Part shown: positions 6,179 through 7,297 of the stretch, piece by piece
How the letters are laid out: each line of letters begins with the position of its first letter
Position numbering within the stretch: position 1 is the first letter of the stretch
Assembly: GCA_003451935.1 (NCBI GenBank)
Contig: DMJA01000053.1
Span: 1 to 7,297, forward strand
Reading direction: 5' to 3'
Length of the DNA: 7,297 nt
Source: Verrucomicrobiota bacterium
Lineage (GTDB): Bacteria > Verrucomicrobiota > Kiritimatiellia > CAIQIC01 > Lenti-01
Made by a program: the position numbers and the translations under genes
Notes under the pieces: generated by a model
Told to the model about the DNA's origin: nothing
Seen by the model: the letters and a program-made list of their open reading frames with translations, nothing else
The model's database searches: none

Positions 6179-7054
6179 CTATTCCGCCACCGGTTCTCCG
6201 GCGCTCGTTTCGTCAGCCGGCTGTTCCGCCGCCTTTTTCTTCTTCGTGGCGTTCTTCTTCTTTGGCTTGGATTCCTCGCTCGCGGCCTCCTCCTCCTCGA
6301 TGGCGGGGGCCGCTTCTTCCACGGCGGCCTTTACCGGCGCGGCTTCCGCCGCCGCCGATGCCGCGGCCACCGGGGCGGGCAGATTCTTGGCGCGCTCGGC
6401 CTTCTTCAGGAACAGCAGCCCGGATTCGGCCTGGGCAATCCACGTGCTGTCGGGGTTCGCCGCGATGAAGTCCTCGTAGAGGGCGCGGGCTTCGTCGAAC
6501 TGCCCGAGCTGCTCGCGGCAACGGGCGGCACCCATCATCGCCTGCGGCTGGAGCGGGCTGGACGGATTCCCCGCGGCAAAAGCCTCGTAGCTGGCCGCGG
6601 CCTCCTCGAAATTGTCGAGCGCCTCGAGGCTGGCGGCCACGCCCATTTGGGCATCGGGAACGAGCATGTGGCCGGGGTGGCTGGCCAGGAAGTTCTGATA
6701 GGCCGCCAACGCCTCATCGTAGCGATACTGCGCGAAAAACTCCGCCGCGGCCGAAGCAAGCGCCATCGGCGCGGTCGGGGCCTGCGGGTCGGACAGGGCG
6801 AGCTGCTGGAGCTCCTCCGGGCTGCGGCTCTGGAACAACGCCTGCACCGCGGCGGCCGCCTTGCTTTCCTTTTGGTTGCGCCAGACGGAAATGCCCAGCA
6901 CCACCACCACGGCCACCGCCAGCCCGATCAGCGCGGGACGGCCATACTCCGCCATCCATTTGGAAAACTGCTGCGCGTCTTCGTTCTCGTGCGCCGGCGG
7001 CGCCGGCTCGGGCGGTTGCGGCTCGTTCACATCGTCCGGAATTTTCTCGTCCAT
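6179..7054 (-). CDS. Membrane-anchored tetratricopeptide-repeat protein with charge-block C-terminal tail
   Basis: 291 aa. An acidic, Pro-rich N-terminus (1-38; 'EPQPPEPAPP') is followed by one strong hydrophobic helix (about 41-58, 'ALIGLAVAVVVVLGISVW') bounded by Arg59. Three TPR-like units follow: about 97-130 (AAAEFFAQYRYDEALAAYQNF), 134-167 (LEALDNFEEAAASYEAF) and 171-203 (REQLGQFDEARALYEDF), with the start of a fourth at 207-219. This plan of N-in single helix plus exported TPR resembles the YfgM/TPR_21 group (ancillary SecYEG subunit, periplasmic chaperone network) and BamD/YbgF-type scaffolds. I assign no specific gene because the bamB/der neighbours of yfgM are absent here. The tail (about 228-291) is Ala-rich low complexity with an acidic block (253-261, EEEEAASEE), a lysine block (263-274, KPKKKNATKKKK) and another acidic stretch. 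That tail is not typical of YfgM and is probably disordered. The start ATG 7054 has only a weak GGA 6 nt upstream. TPR and anchor are clear; the role is a guess. Confidence 0.85.
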   Translation of the reverse strand: MDEKIPDDVNEPQPPEPAPPAHENEDAQQFSKWMAEYGRPALIGLAVAVVVVLGISVWRNQKESKAAAAVQALFQSRSPEELQQLALSDPQAPTAPMALASAAAEFFAQYRYDEALAAYQNFLASHPGHMLVPDAQMGVAASLEALDNFEEAAASYEAFAAGNPSSPLQPQAMMGAARCREQLGQFDEARALYEDFIAANPDSTWIAQAESGLLFLKKAERAKNLPAPVAAASAAAEAAPVKAAVEEAAPAIEEEEAASEESKPKKKNATKKKKAAEQPADETSAGEPVAE

Positions 7055-7133
7055 GGGCAGTCCATTCTTTGGGTTTGAAATCGGGCGCGAATTCTCGCCG
7101 CTCCCCCCCGAAAACGCAAGACAATCGTTCGGA

Positions 7134-7297
7134 TCACACCTTCTGCTTCTCTCCCCATCGCTTCGCCAGCTCGAAGACCCGCCGGTTCTGCTGGATCAAC
7201 TTTTCCTTGCCGGCGAAGTTTGCCGCAATGGCTTCGAGATACAGGGGGTCGGACAAGCCAAACCCGCCCAGCGCAGCCAACACGCCGACCATGGCGG
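7134..7297 (-). CDS. 2-oxoacid:ferredoxin oxidoreductase gamma-type subunit (indolepyruvate/pyruvate family), C-terminal fragment
   Basis: The minus-strand frame is open from the window edge to the TGA at 7134-7136, giving 53 residues beginning 'AMVGVLAALGGFGLSD' and ending 'LIQQNRRVFELAKRWGEKQKV'. The pattern (N)MV..G.LAALGGF.LS, then a short helix, then 'f.gKekli..N...FelA..' is the usual ending of the gamma/beta subunits of 2-oxoacid acceptor oxidoreductases (PorG, KorC, IorB). These carry out CoA- and ferredoxin-dependent oxidation of pyruvate, 2-oxoglutarate or aryl pyruvates. The fragment cannot tell which; the 'KEKLIQQN' ending leans towards IorB-like or KorC-like forms. A partner subunit gene would be expected further upstream on the minus strand, beyond 7297. 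Such enzymes are common in anaerobes. The TPR gene starts 79 bp downstream, so the two may share a transcript. Confidence 0.72.
   Translation of the reverse strand, partial: AMVGVLAALGGFGLSDPLYLEAIAANFAGKEKLIQQNRRVFELAKRWGEKQKV

Noticed and set aside
4848..6479. A 543-codon plus-strand open frame across purB and the TPR gene end
   Set aside because: It is antisense to the clearly identified purB, Arg/Leu/His-rich with no recognisable family, and runs across the terminator hairpin. A shadow frame.
7084..7099. Imperfect 16-bp palindrome (GGCGCGAATTCTCGCC) upstream of the TPR gene, and a possible TTGCGT-17-GAGAAT promoter on the minus strand
   Set aside because: The palindrome has a mismatched pair and the promoter boxes match only about half of the consensus; both are expected by chance in this composition.
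1..7297. CRISPR arrays, tRNA or rRNA genes, transposase genes, phage or defence genes
   Set aside because: I saw no regularly spaced direct repeats beyond the short iterons, no tRNA-like cloverleaf and no coding frame resembling a transposase, integrase or defence protein.

Overview
The window is GC-rich (roughly 60-65% by eye) bacterial chromosome with tightly packed genes and strong G/C preference at third codon positions. That bias explains the many long antisense shadow ORFs. The gene set is a tripartite RND pump, an AEC-family permease, adenylosuccinate lyase, a membrane-anchored TPR protein and the end of what looks like a ferredoxin-dependent 2-oxoacid oxidoreductase. Together with an intergenic inverted repeat built from CACGGAT units, this suggests a Gram-negative, probably anaerobic bacterium. 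My best guess is the Planctomycetota/Verrucomicrobiota/Kiritimatiellota/Lentisphaerota assemblage. That placement is inference from gene flavour and repeat type, not from a marker gene.

Layout. Plus strand: the last 103 codons of an RND periplasmic adaptor (1-312); a 149-bp gap dominated by a 94-bp inverted repeat made of three plus three 10-bp units (317-410); an RND inner-membrane transporter of 1035 aa (462-3569); and an AEC (auxin efflux carrier family) permease of 313 aa (3630-4571). Convergent junction (4572-4796): AT-rich, with two nearly identical 28-30 bp palindromes 78 bp apart. Minus strand, transcribed towards the junction: a 2-oxoacid:ferredoxin oxidoreductase gamma-type subunit (C-terminal 53 aa, 7134-7297); a TPR protein with one membrane helix and an unusual charge-block tail (6179-7054); a strong hairpin, likely a terminator (6123-6154); and purB (4797-6098) behind a near-consensus Shine-Dalgarno.

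How the genes work together. The adaptor and RND transporter should form the inner-membrane and periplasmic parts of one export machine; any outer-membrane channel gene lies outside the window. The AEC permease follows in the same direction and may be cotranscribed. PurB is a housekeeping purine enzyme, and its N-terminal motifs and catalytic histidines fall at the numbering I recall for B. subtilis PurB.

The most notable signal is in the RND protein. It aligns without gaps to the AcrB TM4 signature, but both relay aspartates are Ser399-Asn400. The TM10 lysine is Asn929, and the TM11 arginine and threonine are Gln959 and Val966. The whole classical proton-relay set is therefore absent from an otherwise intact full-length transporter. 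The two intergenic repeat families are the other points worth following.
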